A stretch of DNA of 64,000 nt from Streptomyces sp. CB02261 (GTDB taxonomy: Bacteria; Actinomycetota; Actinomycetes; Streptomycetales; Streptomycetaceae), in contig NZ_LIVX01000001.1 of the NCBI RefSeq assembly GCF_001905665.1, positions 930,001 to 994,000 of the forward strand. Reading direction: 5' to 3'. The translations under genes were made by a program, and so were the position numbers. Positions 1 to 9,459 of the stretch are shown one piece after another. How positions within the stretch are numbered: position 1 is the first letter of the stretch; each line of letters starts with the position of its first letter. The notes under the pieces are model-generated. The model saw nothing but the letters and a program-made list of their open reading frames with translations, was not told where the DNA came from and ran no database searches.

Positions 1-453
1 GCCGTCGCTCCCGGCGCGGGCGCCGTCGAGCGTCACGCTGAAGCCGTCGTCCGCGGGGCGCGGGTAGTCGGGGCGGAAGCTGTTGACGAACTCCTCGGGG
101 CGCACGGTCGCCGGGTCGGGCAGCCTCCCCTCGCCGAGGGTCCGGCGGGCGTAGCCGTACGAGGCGGTGTCCACGTCCAGGGCGAAGGTGGACAGGTAGT
201 CGGGGGCGGGCTGCCGGGGGCGCCCCGCGCTCTCCTTCCCGCCCTCGGCGGAGGTGTCGGGGCGTGCGCCGCCGCGGGCGTCGGGGACCGCGGAGGCCGC
301 CCCGCCCCTCTCGCGGGCCGACCGGTCGGCGGTGGTTCCGTCGCCACCCGCGCCGCAGCCGCCGACGGCGAGTCCGGTCGCGAGCAGCACCGCGATCACG
401 GCCGGGAACCGGTCCGCGCGGCGACCCGACGGCCGCCCGTCATGTCGATCCAT
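1..453 (-). CDS. von Willebrand factor A-type lipoprotein (YfbK-like), C-terminus cut by window edge
   Basis: Only the first 151 codons lie in the window; the rest continues beyond base 1. The chosen ATG at 453 follows a GGGGGAG ribosome site. The product starts with a basic stretch and a hydrophobic segment ending in VGGC (Cys33), a lipobox, so it is probably a membrane-anchored lipoprotein on the outer face. A low-complexity linker of about 50 residues follows. Then comes YLSTFALDVDTASYGYARR and a VRPEEFVNSF segment, which I recognise as the start of the YfbK-type conserved region that precedes a vWA metal-binding domain. The vWA domain itself is outside the window, so the family call rests on this N-terminal block. 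Its substrate or partner is unknown. Confidence 0.8.
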   Translation of the reverse strand, partial: MDRHDGRPSGRRADRFPAVIAVLLATGLAVGGCGAGGDGTTADRSARERGGAASAVPDARGGARPDTSAEGGKESAGRPRQPAPDYLSTFALDVDTASYGYARRTLGEGRLPDPATVRPEEFVNSFRPDYPRPADDGFSVTLDGARAGSDG

Positions 454-668
454 GTCATCTCCCCCTCGTGGTAAGGCACTTGTGAATGTGACGAACGAGA
501 GGCGCGCGCGGACCAGTCGGAGGAGTTGCGGATCGGTCTCGATGCGGCAACGACGAACGGGGCCGCTACCGGGTGGCATGGATTCGCCATCCTTCTCAAC
601 AGGGGTTGTCACCGTGTGCAGTCACATGCGTACATGGAGTGGACATCGATCGGCGGGGGTGGTCAGCG

Positions 669-1400
669 GTGGCAGAGAGCGCGGGCTCCGTGGTGCTCGC
701 CCGTTCGGCGATGAACCGGGCCGTGACCGAGGGACAGCGGCCCGCGGGGCGCCCGGTCCGGGGCGCGCGGCGCATCAGCGCGGCGCTCGCCGGGCTGGCC
801 GCCTCCACCCGGTACGAGCTGCTGACCTTCGACGATCCGGTCGCCTCGGCGGGCTGCGCGATCCCCGGGCCGTTCCTCGAACTGGCGGGCGCGTGCATGC
901 GGGCCGCGGCGGAGCGGGCCACGGAGGTCAGACGGATCGTCCCGCGGCACGCCCGGAGCCGGATCGAGGGCGGCCTCGCGCTCCCCGGCCGGGCCCGCCT
1001 GGCCGAGTCCATCCCCTTCAAGATGATCGTCGTCGACCGCACGGTGGCGGCGGTCCCGCTCGATCTGGAGCTGCTGTACAACGGGCTGCTGCTGATCCGG
1101 GACCCGGTGGTGGTGCAGGCCCTCGCCCGGGCCCATCACGCCTGTTGGGAGACGGCCGAGGAGCTGTCGTACGCGCCGCCGCCCCCCGCGCCGCCCCCCG
1201 CGCCGCCGTCCGATCTGCCGCCGCAGCTGCGCCCGGTGCTCGACGCCCTCGTGGCGGGGCTCACGGACGAGACGGCGGCGGCCCGGCTCGGGATGTCCGC
1301 CCGTACGTACAGCCGCCGGGTGGGCGAGCTGATGGCGGCCCTCGGCACGACGAGCCGCTTCCGCGCGGGGGCGGAAGCGGCTCGAAGGGGGTGGCTGTGA
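669..1400 (+). CDS. LuxR-type helix-turn-helix transcriptional regulator
   Basis: This 243-residue protein ends in a LuxR/GerE-like helix-turn-helix: the segment LVAGLTDETAAARLGMSART is the expected recognition region about 50 residues from the C-terminus. The N-terminal two thirds resemble the sensor-less orphan regulators common in Streptomyces (a phospholipase D-like or TrmB-like fold is possible), with no receiver-domain Asp that I can identify. A proline-alanine linker (about residues 176-186) separates the halves. I chose GTG at 669 because GGGGGTGG lies about 8 bases upstream; ATG at 711 is an alternative. It stands alone, so its targets are not apparent. A DNA-binding role is known for the family; anything more specific would be guesswork. 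Confidence 0.75.
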   Translation: MAESAGSVVLARSAMNRAVTEGQRPAGRPVRGARRISAALAGLAASTRYELLTFDDPVASAGCAIPGPFLELAGACMRAAAERATEVRRIVPRHARSRIEGGLALPGRARLAESIPFKMIVVDRTVAAVPLDLELLYNGLLLIRDPVVVQALARAHHACWETAEELSYAPPPPAPPPAPPSDLPPQLRPVLDALVAGLTDETAAARLGMSARTYSRRVGELMAALGTTSRFRAGAEAARRGWL

Positions 1401-1442
1401 GAAGACCGTGAGGCCCTGCTCAGGGGCGACGACGTTCGGGTC

Positions 1443-2318
1443 CTACGACACGATGTCCTTGCGGGCGAAGCCCCGGAAGGCGAGCGCGAAGAGGACGAGG
1501 GCGTACGTCAGGGAGATCGCGGTTCCCTTCACCATGCCGCCCCACTCCAGCTGGGGCTGGAGCGCGTCGATCCAGGCGAACTGCCAGTGCGCGGGCAGGA
1601 ACTCGCGCCAGTCGCCGAGGGCCGTGACGGCGTCCAGGACGTTGCCGACGATCGTCAGGCCGACGGCCCCGCCGACCGCGCCGAGCGGGGCGTCGGTGCG
1701 GGTGGACAGCCAGAACGCCAGACCCGCCGTGACGAGCTGGGAGGCGAAGACGAACGCGACGGCGACGCCGATGCGCAGCACCGCGTCCCCCGCCGGTACC
1801 GCGCCGCCGGTCGGCAGCTGGAGCGGACCCCAGCCGTAGGCGACCGTGCCCACGGCCAGGGCCACGAGCGGAAGGAGGAGCATCGCGGCCGCGCTGTAGC
1901 CGAGGGCGACCGTCAGCTTGGAGGCGAGGAGCCGGGACCGGGGAACGGGCGCGGCCAGGAGGTAGCGCAGCGAGGACCAGCTCGCCTCGGAGGCGACGGT
2001 GTCCCCGCAGAAGAGCGCCACCGGGATGACGAGGAGGAACCCGGCCGAGACGAACAGGCAGGTCGCCGCGAAGTTGGCGCCCGACGCGGTCGCCGTGTCC
2101 ATGAGGGTGATGCGGCCGTTGCGGTCCCCGTCCTCGCCGCCGATCGCGAAGGCGATGACCAGGATGAACGGCAGGGCGACCAGGATGCCGGCCATGATCA
2201 GGGTGCGGCGCCGCTTCCACTGGCGGAGGGCCTCGACCCGCAGCGGCAGGGTGCGGCCCGCGCGGTAGCCGGGGGCGGAGTCCGCGGGGGCCGTGGGGGT
2301 GTCGAGCAGCCGGCTCAT
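1443..2318 (-). CDS. ABC-2 type transporter permease
   Basis: This 291-residue membrane protein has six hydrophobic stretches, starting with MAGILVALPFILVIAFAIGG after a basic cytoplasmic tail. That layout fits the ABC-2 permease family. Its ATG overlaps the stop of the upstream hydrolase-ATPase gene by four bases (ATGA), so the two are translationally coupled. The pair should form one transporter, with the ATPase domain of the fusion protein as motor. The C-terminal LALVLFALAFRGFARKDIVS is the last membrane span with a short basic tail. The transported molecule is unknown; drug, lipid or peptide export is typical of the family. Confidence 0.88.
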   Translation of the reverse strand: MSRLLDTPTAPADSAPGYRAGRTLPLRVEALRQWKRRRTLIMAGILVALPFILVIAFAIGGEDGDRNGRITLMDTATASGANFAATCLFVSAGFLLVIPVALFCGDTVASEASWSSLRYLLAAPVPRSRLLASKLTVALGYSAAAMLLLPLVALAVGTVAYGWGPLQLPTGGAVPAGDAVLRIGVAVAFVFASQLVTAGLAFWLSTRTDAPLGAVGGAVGLTIVGNVLDAVTALGDWREFLPAHWQFAWIDALQPQLEWGGMVKGTAISLTYALVLFALAFRGFARKDIVS

Positions 2319-5050
2319 GCGGCTCCTCCTCCGATCAGGGTCAGGAACGCGTCTTCGAGGCGCCGGTGCGGTCCGACGCCGGTCAGCGGCACGTCCAGGC
2401 GCACGAGTTCGCCGATGAGGGTGGTGGCGTCGGTGCCGTCGAGCCGGACCAGGAGGCCGCCTTCGGTGCGGGTGGCCGAGCCGACGCCGGGCAGGGCGCC
2501 GGCCTTCTCGACGAGCGCGTCGTCGATCTCCCCGGCCAGCGTCACGAGCAGGGTGTCGCCGGAGCCGGTGATCTCGGCGACGGGTCCCGCCTGCACGAGC
2601 TGTCCCCGGTCCATGACGACGAGATGGGTGCAGGACTGTTCGACCTCCGCGAGGAGGTGGCTGGAGACGATGACGGTACGGCCGCCGGCCGCGTAGCGGA
2701 TCATCACCTCCCGCATCTCGCGGATCTGCGGCGGGTCGAGCCCGTTGGTGGGCTCGTCCAGGATCAGCAGGTCGGGCAGGCCGAGCATGGCCTGGGCGAG
2801 GGCGAGGCGCTGCCGCATGCCCTGCGAGTAGGTGCGCACCGCGCGTTCGAGGGCGCCGCCCAGGTTAGCGATCCGCAGGGCCTCCTCGACATGGGCGTCC
2901 TCGGCGGGGCGGCCGGTGGCCTTCCAGTACAGGTCGAGGTTCTCCCGGCCGTTGAGGTGGGGCAGGAAGCCGGCGCCCTCGACGAAGGCGCCGACCCGGG
3001 AGAGGACCGGGGCGCCGGGTCGGACGGCCTGGCCGAAGACCCGGATCTCGCCCTCGTCGGGGGTGATCAGGCCCATCAGCATGCGCAGGGTGGTGGTCTT
3101 CCCGGCGCCGTTGGGTCCGAGGAGACCGAGGACCTGGCCCTGTTCGACGCGGAAGGTCACGTCCTTGACGCTGTACCGGTCGCCGCCCTTGTACTTCTTG
3201 GAGAGACCGGTGATCTGGAGCGGTACGGCGGCCAGTCCGGCGTCGGGCGCGGGGGCGGCGGTACGGCGCCGGGCCGCGAACAGCAGCGCGACGGCGACGG
3301 CGAGGCCGAGGAGCGGCAGGCCCCAGACCCACCAGGGCAGGGCGGCGGCCTGGGTGTCGACGCCCGGCGCGGTCGGCACGGTGAGCGGGCCCTCGACGGC
3401 GACGGTGTAGTCGGCGGGGACGGCCGGGGAGGCGTAGCCGAGGTCGGTGGCGGCGACGACGAGCCGCAGCCGGTGCCCGGCCTCCACCTCGTGGTCGATC
3501 GCCGGCAGGGTGAGCGTGACGCTCTTGCCCGCCGCGGCGCCCTCCACACGGACGGGGGTGACGAGCTGGGCGGGAAGGACCTGCTGCCGGCCGTCGGGCC
3601 CGACGTCGTACACCTTGGCGAAGAGGACCGCGGAGCCGTCGGCGGCGGTCGAGGTGACCTTGACGCGGACGGTCGGGGTGCCGGTGATCCGGAGCGGTGC
3701 GGTCTGCGGCTTCGCGTCGAAGCGGGCGTGCTGGCCGGGGAAGTCGAGGGAGATCCCGACGCCGAGCGAGGAGAGCCCGGCGACTCCGCCGCCGAGGCCG
3801 GGGACGGCCGAGAGGGCGGGCGGGGAGGCGCCGGCGGGGTTGGTGAAGGTCCGGGGGCGTCCGGTGAGGGGGACGGTCGTGGTGCCGGCGGTGAGTCCCG
3901 GGTAGCGGTCGGCGGTCGCGGCCCGCAGGGTCGCCCGGCCGTCGGTGGAGTCGACGCCGCCGGTGCGGCTGACGCGGAACGCGGGGCCGGTGTCGACGGA
4001 GGTGTCGCGCTTCAGCCAGCGGTCGAACCAGGTGCTGACGCGCCGCTCGACCCGTTCGGTCTCGCGGTCGCCGCCGTCGTGGCCGCCGGAGATCCAGTCG
4101 ACAGAGACGGGGGCGCCGTTGGCGGTGAGGGCCCGGGCCATGGCGTCGGACTGGGCCAGGGTGAAGAGCGAGTCGGACTGGCCCTGGACGAGGAGCGCCG
4201 GCACCTTGACGCGGGCGGCGACGGCGGAGGGGCTGCGGGCTTCGAGGAGGGCGCGGGCGGCCGGGTCGGGCTTCCCGGAGACGGCGACGCGCTGGTAGAG
4301 GGCGCAGAGTTCGGGGGTGAAGCGCCCGCAGGCCGGGGCCTTCCCGGCGGCGGTCTCCCCGGAGGCCCGTCCCGCGGTCCTCCCGGCGCCCGTACCGGTC
4401 CCGGTGACGGCGTCCCCGTCGGTCGCGGGCCGGCCGGTGACGGCGCCCGGCTGGGCTCCCGCCGAGAAGAAGATGCCGGCCCACAGCTTCTTGAAGACAC
4501 CCTGGGGGAACAGCGCGTCGGCGAGGTTCCAGTAGGTGATCTGGGGGGCGATGGCGTCGACTCGCGGGTCGTGTCCGGCGGCGAGCAGGGAGATCGCGCC
4601 GCCGTAGGAGGCGCCGGTGACGCCGACGCGCGGATCGCCCTGCTTGTCGAGGAGGACCTCGGGCCGGGCGGCGAGCCAGTCGATCAGCTTCCGGGCGTCC
4701 TTGACCTCGTGGTCGGGGTCGTTGAGGCCGATCTGCCCGGTGGAGGCGCCGAAGCCGCGGGCGGACCAGGTGAGGACGGCGTACCCGTCACGGGCGAGCT
4801 GTTCGGCCTGGGCGCGGACGTCGTCCTTGGAGCCGCCGAAGCCGTGACCGAGGAGGACGGCGGGCCGCCGCCCGTCGCCGTCGCCGGTGAAGTACGAGGT
4901 GTCGAGCCGTACCCCGTCGAGGTCGAGCATCCGGTCCGCCCGGTGCACGGGCGGCGGATCGTCCGAGGCGACGGCGGTCAGGGTGCCGGCACCCGCGAGG
5001 ACGGCGAGGACGGCGGTGACCGCGGCCCACCGGGGAATTCGGAGTCGCAT
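2315..5050 (-). CDS. fusion: secreted S15-type alpha/beta hydrolase + ABC transporter ATPase
   Basis: This 911-residue protein joins two activities. Residues 1-29 are a signal or anchor sequence. Residues 40-340 form an alpha/beta hydrolase with GHGFGG (oxyanion region), nucleophile Ser148 in TGASYGG, and probable Asp293 (GQSDSLF) and His324 (GGHDGG). A beta-rich X-Pro peptidase C-terminal-like region follows. One membrane span, WWVWGLPLLGLAVAVALLFA, lies at about 565-585. The remainder is a complete ABC ATPase with GPNGAGKTTT, YSQGMRQRLALA and LLILDEPTNGLD. The layout implies hydrolase outside, membrane span, then ATPase inside. It overlaps the downstream permease gene by four bases. Hydrolysis of an exported ester, peptide or acyl substrate is an inference from the architecture. 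Confidence 0.88.
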   Translation of the reverse strand: MRLRIPRWAAVTAVLAVLAGAGTLTAVASDDPPPVHRADRMLDLDGVRLDTSYFTGDGDGRRPAVLLGHGFGGSKDDVRAQAEQLARDGYAVLTWSARGFGASTGQIGLNDPDHEVKDARKLIDWLAARPEVLLDKQGDPRVGVTGASYGGAISLLAAGHDPRVDAIAPQITYWNLADALFPQGVFKKLWAGIFFSAGAQPGAVTGRPATDGDAVTGTGTGAGRTAGRASGETAAGKAPACGRFTPELCALYQRVAVSGKPDPAARALLEARSPSAVAARVKVPALLVQGQSDSLFTLAQSDAMARALTANGAPVSVDWISGGHDGGDRETERVERRVSTWFDRWLKRDTSVDTGPAFRVSRTGGVDSTDGRATLRAATADRYPGLTAGTTTVPLTGRPRTFTNPAGASPPALSAVPGLGGGVAGLSSLGVGISLDFPGQHARFDAKPQTAPLRITGTPTVRVKVTSTAADGSAVLFAKVYDVGPDGRQQVLPAQLVTPVRVEGAAAGKSVTLTLPAIDHEVEAGHRLRLVVAATDLGYASPAVPADYTVAVEGPLTVPTAPGVDTQAAALPWWVWGLPLLGLAVAVALLFAARRRTAAPAPDAGLAAVPLQITGLSKKYKGGDRYSVKDVTFRVEQGQVLGLLGPNGAGKTTTLRMLMGLITPDEGEIRVFGQAVRPGAPVLSRVGAFVEGAGFLPHLNGRENLDLYWKATGRPAEDAHVEEALRIANLGGALERAVRTYSQGMRQRLALAQAMLGLPDLLILDEPTNGLDPPQIREMREVMIRYAAGGRTVIVSSHLLAEVEQSCTHLVVMDRGQLVQAGPVAEITGSGDTLLVTLAGEIDDALVEKAGALPGVGSATRTEGGLLVRLDGTDATTLIGELVRLDVPLTGVGPHRRLEDAFLTLIGGGAA

Positions 5051-5179
5051 GGTGTCGAGCCTAAGCGGGCCGGGCGTGCGACACGGCTGTCCGGGGGCGG
5101 AGGTGTCCGCCCTCCTGGAGTCGTACGGCGGCCGGCGGCCGTACCACGGGCGCGGTATCCGCGGGCCGATCGCCGCACA

Positions 5180-5214
5180 GGCCCCCGGAGCGCGTGGCGC
5201 GTGCTCCGGGGGCC
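5180..5214. terminator. strong hairpin downstream of mmsA
   Basis: Perfect 12-base arms (GGCCCCCGGAGC and its complement) flank an 11-base GC-rich loop. The hairpin lies about 40 bases past the mmsA stop on the minus strand and in the leader of the convergently placed region, so it most likely ends the inositol operon transcript. Confidence 0.65.
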
Positions 5215-5255
5215 CGTGTCGGTCCTTCGTGCGTCGGCGGGTGCGACCGCGTGGG

Positions 5256-6758
5256 TCAGTGGTTGCGCGGGAAGCCCAGGTCGACGCCGGCCGGGGCCTC
5301 GGACGGGTCCGGCCAGCGGGTCGTGACGACCTTGCCGCGGGTGTAGAAGTGCACGCCGTCGTTGCCGTAGATGTGGTGGTCGCCGAAGAGCGAGTCCTTC
5401 CAGCCGCCGAAGGAGTGGTAGCCGACGGGCACCGGGATCGGCACGTTCACGCCGACCATGCCGGCCTCGACCTCCAGCTGGAAGCGGCGGGCCGCGCCGC
5501 CGTCGCGGGTGAAGATCGCGGTGCCGTTGCCGAACGGCGAGGCGTTGATGAGGGCGAGGCCCTCCTCGTACGTCTCGGCGCGCAGCACGCAGAGCACGGG
5601 GCCGAAGATCTCGTCCTGGTACGCCTTGGCCGTGGTCGGCACGTGGTCCAGGAGGGAGAGGCCGATCCAGTGGCCGTCCTCGTAGCCCTCGACGGTGTAT
5701 CCGGTGCCGTCGAGGACGACCTCGCAGCCCTCGTCCGCCGCGCCGTGGACGTAGGAGGCGACCTTGTCGCGGTGGACGGCCGTGATGAGGGGGCCCATCT
5801 CGGAGGTGGGGTCGGTGCCGGGACCGATCTTGATCTTCTCGGCGCGCTCGCGGATCTTCTGCACCAGCTCGTCGCCGATGGCGCCGACGGCGACGACCGC
5901 CGAGATGGCCATGCAGCGCTCGCCGGCGGAGCCGTACGCGGCGGAGACGGCCGCGTCGGCCGCCGCGTCGAGGTCGGCGTCCGGGAGGACCAGCATGTGG
6001 TTCTTCGCGCCGCCCAGGGCCTGGACGCGCTTGCCGTTGGCGGAGGCGGTGGTGTGGATGTACCGGGCGATCGGGGTCGAGCCGACGAAGGAGATCGCGG
6101 TGACGTCCGGGTGCTCCAGGAGGCGGTCGACGGCCACCTTGTCGCCGTGCAGGACGTTGAAGACACCGTCCGGGAGGCCCGCCTCGGCCAGCAGCTCGGC
6201 GATCTTCAGGGACGGCGACGGGTCCTTCTCGCTGGGCTTGAGGATGAAGGTGTTGCCGGTCGCGATGGCGATCGGGAACATCCACATCGGCACCATGGCC
6301 GGGAAGTTGAAGGGCGTGATGCCGGCGACGACGCCGACGGGCTGGCGGATCGAGGCCACGTCCACGCGGTTGGACACCTGGGTGGACAGCTCGCCCTTGA
6401 GCTGGGTGGTGATGCCGCAGGCCAGGTCGACGATCTCCAGGCCGCGGGCGACCTCGCCGAGCGCGTCGGAGTGGACCTTGCCGTGCTCGGCGACGATCAG
6501 CTCGGCGATGGCGTCGCGGTTGGCGTCGAGGAGGGCGCGGAACTTGAACAGGATCGTGGTGCGCTGGGCGAGCGAGGAGGTGCCCCAGGTGGCGAAGGCG
6601 TCCTTCGCCGCGGCGACGGCGGCGTCGACCTCGTCGACGGAGGCGAGCGCGACCCGGGTGGTGACGGCGCCGGTGGCCGGGTCGGTGACCGGGCCCCAGT
6701 TGCCCGACGTGCCCTCGACGGTCTTGCCACCGATCCAGTGGTGGACGGTCTTCGTCAT
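5256..6758 (-). CDS. mmsA: CoA-acylating methylmalonate-semialdehyde dehydrogenase
   Basis: This is a 500-residue aldehyde dehydrogenase that converts malonate semialdehyde or methylmalonate semialdehyde, with NAD and CoA, to acetyl-CoA or propionyl-CoA plus CO2. The family marks are clear: GITPFNFP with Asn151, the NAD-binding FVGSTPIARYIH segment, and the catalytic cysteine Cys282 in GSAGERCMA. The length is the family norm. It is the last gene of the minus-strand iolC-iolB-iolD-mmsA run, 14 bases after iolD. That context gives the inositol-pathway role (IolA step), though the same enzyme also serves valine breakdown. A terminator hairpin follows at 5180-5214. Confidence 0.95.
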   Translation of the reverse strand: MTKTVHHWIGGKTVEGTSGNWGPVTDPATGAVTTRVALASVDEVDAAVAAAKDAFATWGTSSLAQRTTILFKFRALLDANRDAIAELIVAEHGKVHSDALGEVARGLEIVDLACGITTQLKGELSTQVSNRVDVASIRQPVGVVAGITPFNFPAMVPMWMFPIAIATGNTFILKPSEKDPSPSLKIAELLAEAGLPDGVFNVLHGDKVAVDRLLEHPDVTAISFVGSTPIARYIHTTASANGKRVQALGGAKNHMLVLPDADLDAAADAAVSAAYGSAGERCMAISAVVAVGAIGDELVQKIRERAEKIKIGPGTDPTSEMGPLITAVHRDKVASYVHGAADEGCEVVLDGTGYTVEGYEDGHWIGLSLLDHVPTTAKAYQDEIFGPVLCVLRAETYEEGLALINASPFGNGTAIFTRDGGAARRFQLEVEAGMVGVNVPIPVPVGYHSFGGWKDSLFGDHHIYGNDGVHFYTRGKVVTTRWPDPSEAPAGVDLGFPRNH

Positions 6759-6772
6759 GACGAGTTACTCCT

Positions 6773-8629
6773 TCAGAGATGGCGGCGTCGGGCGGTGACG
6801 TGCCGGTCGTACTCCTCGCGGGCCTCGACCGCCGACGGGCGGGTCGACGTCTCGGCCACGGGCACATCCCACCACGCCTGGGCCGGGGGCGGGCCCGACA
6901 CTGTGTCGGGCGTTTCGGTCTCGACGTAGACACATGTGGGAACCGTCGCGCCCCGGGCGTCCGCGAGGGCTTCCCGCAGGTCACGTACGGTGCGGGGACG
7001 GAGCACCCGCATGCCGAGGGAGGCGGCGTTCGCGCCGAGGTCGACGGGGAGCGGGGGCCCGGTGAAGCCTCCGTCCGGGTCCCGGTGGCGGTAGTCGGTG
7101 CCGTACCTCTCGGCGCCGACCGCCTCCGAGAGGCCGCCGATGGAGGCGTAGCCGTGGTTCTGGAGAACGACCAGCCGCAGGGGCAGGCGTTCCTGCACGG
7201 CGGTGACGATTTCGGTGGGGTTCATCAGGTACGTACCGTCGCCGACGAGGGCCCAGACGGGCCGGTCGGGCGCGGCGAGGAGGACGCCGACGGCCGCCGG
7301 GATCTCGTAGCCCATGCAGGAGTAGCCGTACTCGACGTGGTACTGGTCCGGCGAGCGGGTCCGCCACAGCTTGTGGAGGTCGCCGGGGAGCGAGCCGGCG
7401 GCGTTGACCAGGATGTCGCTGCCGTCGACCAGAGTGTCGAGTACGCCGAGGACCTGGGCCTGGGTGGGGCGGGCGTCCTCGTCGGGGACGGCGTAGGCGG
7501 CGTCGACCCGCTGCTCCCACTCCTGCTTGGCGAAGATCCACTGGACCATCTGCTGCCGGTGGTCCCCGAGGGCCTCGGCGAGGGCGGTCAGGCCCTCGCG
7601 GGCGTCGGCGACGAGCGGCAGCGCGCCCTGCTTGTGGGCGTCGAAGCCGGTGATGTTGAGGTTGAGGAAGCGGGCGCCCTCGGGGAAGAGGGTGCCGGAG
7701 GCGGTGGTGAAGTCGGTGTAGCGGGTGCCGACGCCGATGACCAGATCGCTGGTGCGGGCCAGGGCGTTCGCGGTGGAGCTGCCGGTGTGGCCGATGCCCC
7801 CGGTCTCGCAGGGGTGGTCGTACGGCAGGACGCCCTTGCCGGCCTGGGTGGTGGCGACGGGGATGCCGGTCCGCTCGGCGAAGGTCCGCAGGGCGTCCTC
7901 GGCTCCGCTGTACCTCACGCCGCCGCCGGCGACGATCAGGGGGCGTACGGCGCTCCGCACGGCCTGCGCCGCCGCGTCGAGTTCGGCCGCGTCGGGGCGG
8001 GGGCGGCGGATCCGCCAGGTCCGCTCGGCGAGGAACTCCTCGGGCCAGTCGTACGCCTCCGCCTGGACGTCCTGCGGCAGCGCGAGGGTGACGGCGCCGG
8101 TCGCGGCGGGGTCGGCGAGGACCCGCGCGGCTTCGAGGGCGGCCGGGACCAGGGCATCGGGCCGGGTGATCCGGTCGAAGTAGCGCGAGACGGGGCGGAG
8201 GCAGTCGTTGACCGACACGTCGCCCGCGTACGGGACCTGGAGCTGCTGGAGCACGGGGTCGGCGGGGCGGCCCGCGAAGGTGTCGCCGGGGAGCAGCAGG
8301 ACCGGGAGGTGGTTGACGGAGGCGAGGGCGGCGCCGGTGACGAGGTTGGTGGCGCCGGGGCCGATGGAGGTGGTGACGGCGTGCGCGGAGAGCCGGCCCC
8401 GCTGGCGGGCGTAGCCGACGGCGGCGTGGACCATGGCCTGCTCGTTCCGGCCCTGGTGGAAGGGCATGCGGGGCTCTTCGAGGAGCGCCTGCCCGATCCC
8501 GGCGACGTTCCCGTGGCCGAAGATGCCCCAGGTGGCGGCGATCAGCCGGTGCCGGTCTCCGTCGCGTTCGGTGTACTGGACGGCGAGGAAGCGGATGAGC
8601 GCCTGGGCGACGGTGAGCCGGATGCTCAT
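6773..8629 (-). CDS. iolD: 3D-(3,5/4)-trihydroxycyclohexane-1,2-dione acylhydrolase
   Basis: This 618-residue thiamine-diphosphate enzyme opens the ring of trihydroxycyclohexane-1,2-dione to 5-deoxyglucuronate in myo-inositol catabolism. The N-terminal region holds TWGIFGHGNVAG, and the pyrophosphate-binding C-terminal part contains LVGDGTYLMNPTEIVTA, typical of the acetolactate synthase superfamily. ATG at 8629 overlaps the iolB stop by four bases (ATGA), so I prefer it to an upstream ATG at 8671 inside iolB. The order iolC-iolB-iolD-mmsA places the enzyme in sequence in its pathway. The ring-opening assignment rests on family similarity and on context. Confidence 0.94.
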   Translation of the reverse strand: MSIRLTVAQALIRFLAVQYTERDGDRHRLIAATWGIFGHGNVAGIGQALLEEPRMPFHQGRNEQAMVHAAVGYARQRGRLSAHAVTTSIGPGATNLVTGAALASVNHLPVLLLPGDTFAGRPADPVLQQLQVPYAGDVSVNDCLRPVSRYFDRITRPDALVPAALEAARVLADPAATGAVTLALPQDVQAEAYDWPEEFLAERTWRIRRPRPDAAELDAAAQAVRSAVRPLIVAGGGVRYSGAEDALRTFAERTGIPVATTQAGKGVLPYDHPCETGGIGHTGSSTANALARTSDLVIGVGTRYTDFTTASGTLFPEGARFLNLNITGFDAHKQGALPLVADAREGLTALAEALGDHRQQMVQWIFAKQEWEQRVDAAYAVPDEDARPTQAQVLGVLDTLVDGSDILVNAAGSLPGDLHKLWRTRSPDQYHVEYGYSCMGYEIPAAVGVLLAAPDRPVWALVGDGTYLMNPTEIVTAVQERLPLRLVVLQNHGYASIGGLSEAVGAERYGTDYRHRDPDGGFTGPPLPVDLGANAASLGMRVLRPRTVRDLREALADARGATVPTCVYVETETPDTVSGPPPAQAWWDVPVAETSTRPSAVEAREEYDRHVTARRRHL

Positions 8630-9450
8630 GCGTATCCCTCCGTGTGGTCCGGGTGGAAGCAGATCTTCCACTCACGGTCGGGGCCGGGGCCCGCCATGAC
8701 GTTCAGATAGTGGAGGGCGTGACCCGGCTGGGCGATCGAGGGGCCGTGCCAGCCGTCGGGCACGAGGACCGCGTCGCCGTCCCGCACCTCGGCGAGGAGT
8801 TCGGCGCCGCCGGGCCGGGAGGGCGAGACGCGCTGGTAGGCGAGGCCGTTCGGGCCCTCGATTCCGTAGTAGTAGATCTCCTCCAGGACGGACTCGGCTC
8901 CGGGCCGGTGCTCGTCGTGCTTGTGCGGCGGGTAGGAGGACCAGTTGCCGCCGGGCGTGACGACCTCGACGGCGATGAGCCGGTCGCAGTCGAAGGCGTC
9001 CGCCGCGGCGAAGTTCCGCACCTGGCGGGCGCGGTTGCCGCTGCCCCGGGTCTCGACGGGAACCTCCGGCGCGGGGCCGTAGCGGGCGGGGAGTCGTCGC
9101 TCGCACTTCGCTCCTGCCAAAGCGAAGCGGCCTCCCGCACCGGAGGCGATCTGGGCGTGGGCGTCGCGGGGTACGTAGGCGAAGTCGCTCACTCCCGCGA
9201 ACACGTCGACGCGGCCCAGGAGTTCGATGATCTCGCCGTCGACGCGCACGCTACAGGCACCGGAGAGGGGAAGCACGACCCATTCGGAATCCCCGCTCCC
9301 GAAGGAGTGGATCTCCCCCGGTCCGAGGGTGAGGACCCGCAGGGAGCAGTACGTCCATCCGGCCCGCTCGGGGTCGATGTCGACGGTGTACGGGCCTCGG
9401 GCGGCGGTCCCGGCGGGCAGGTGGAGCGACGGGGAACGGTCAGGGCTCAT
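8626..9450 (-). CDS. iolB: 5-deoxy-glucuronate isomerase
   Basis: This 274-residue cupin-fold protein isomerises 5-deoxyglucuronate to 2-deoxy-5-keto-gluconate. The metal-binding residues are seen in SYPPHKHDEHRPG and the following VLEEIYYYGIEG segment, with a further His in DGWHGPS. The length suits IolB. TAGGGAT precedes the ATG at 9450. The gene starts nine bases after iolC ends and overlaps iolD by four bases, so it is part of one polycistronic transcript. No odd features were seen. Confidence 0.95.
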   Translation of the reverse strand: MSPDRSPSLHLPAGTAARGPYTVDIDPERAGWTYCSLRVLTLGPGEIHSFGSGDSEWVVLPLSGACSVRVDGEIIELLGRVDVFAGVSDFAYVPRDAHAQIASGAGGRFALAGAKCERRLPARYGPAPEVPVETRGSGNRARQVRNFAAADAFDCDRLIAVEVVTPGGNWSSYPPHKHDEHRPGAESVLEEIYYYGIEGPNGLAYQRVSPSRPGGAELLAEVRDGDAVLVPDGWHGPSIAQPGHALHYLNVMAGPGPDREWKICFHPDHTEGYA

Positions 9451-9459
9451 GCCGCATCC

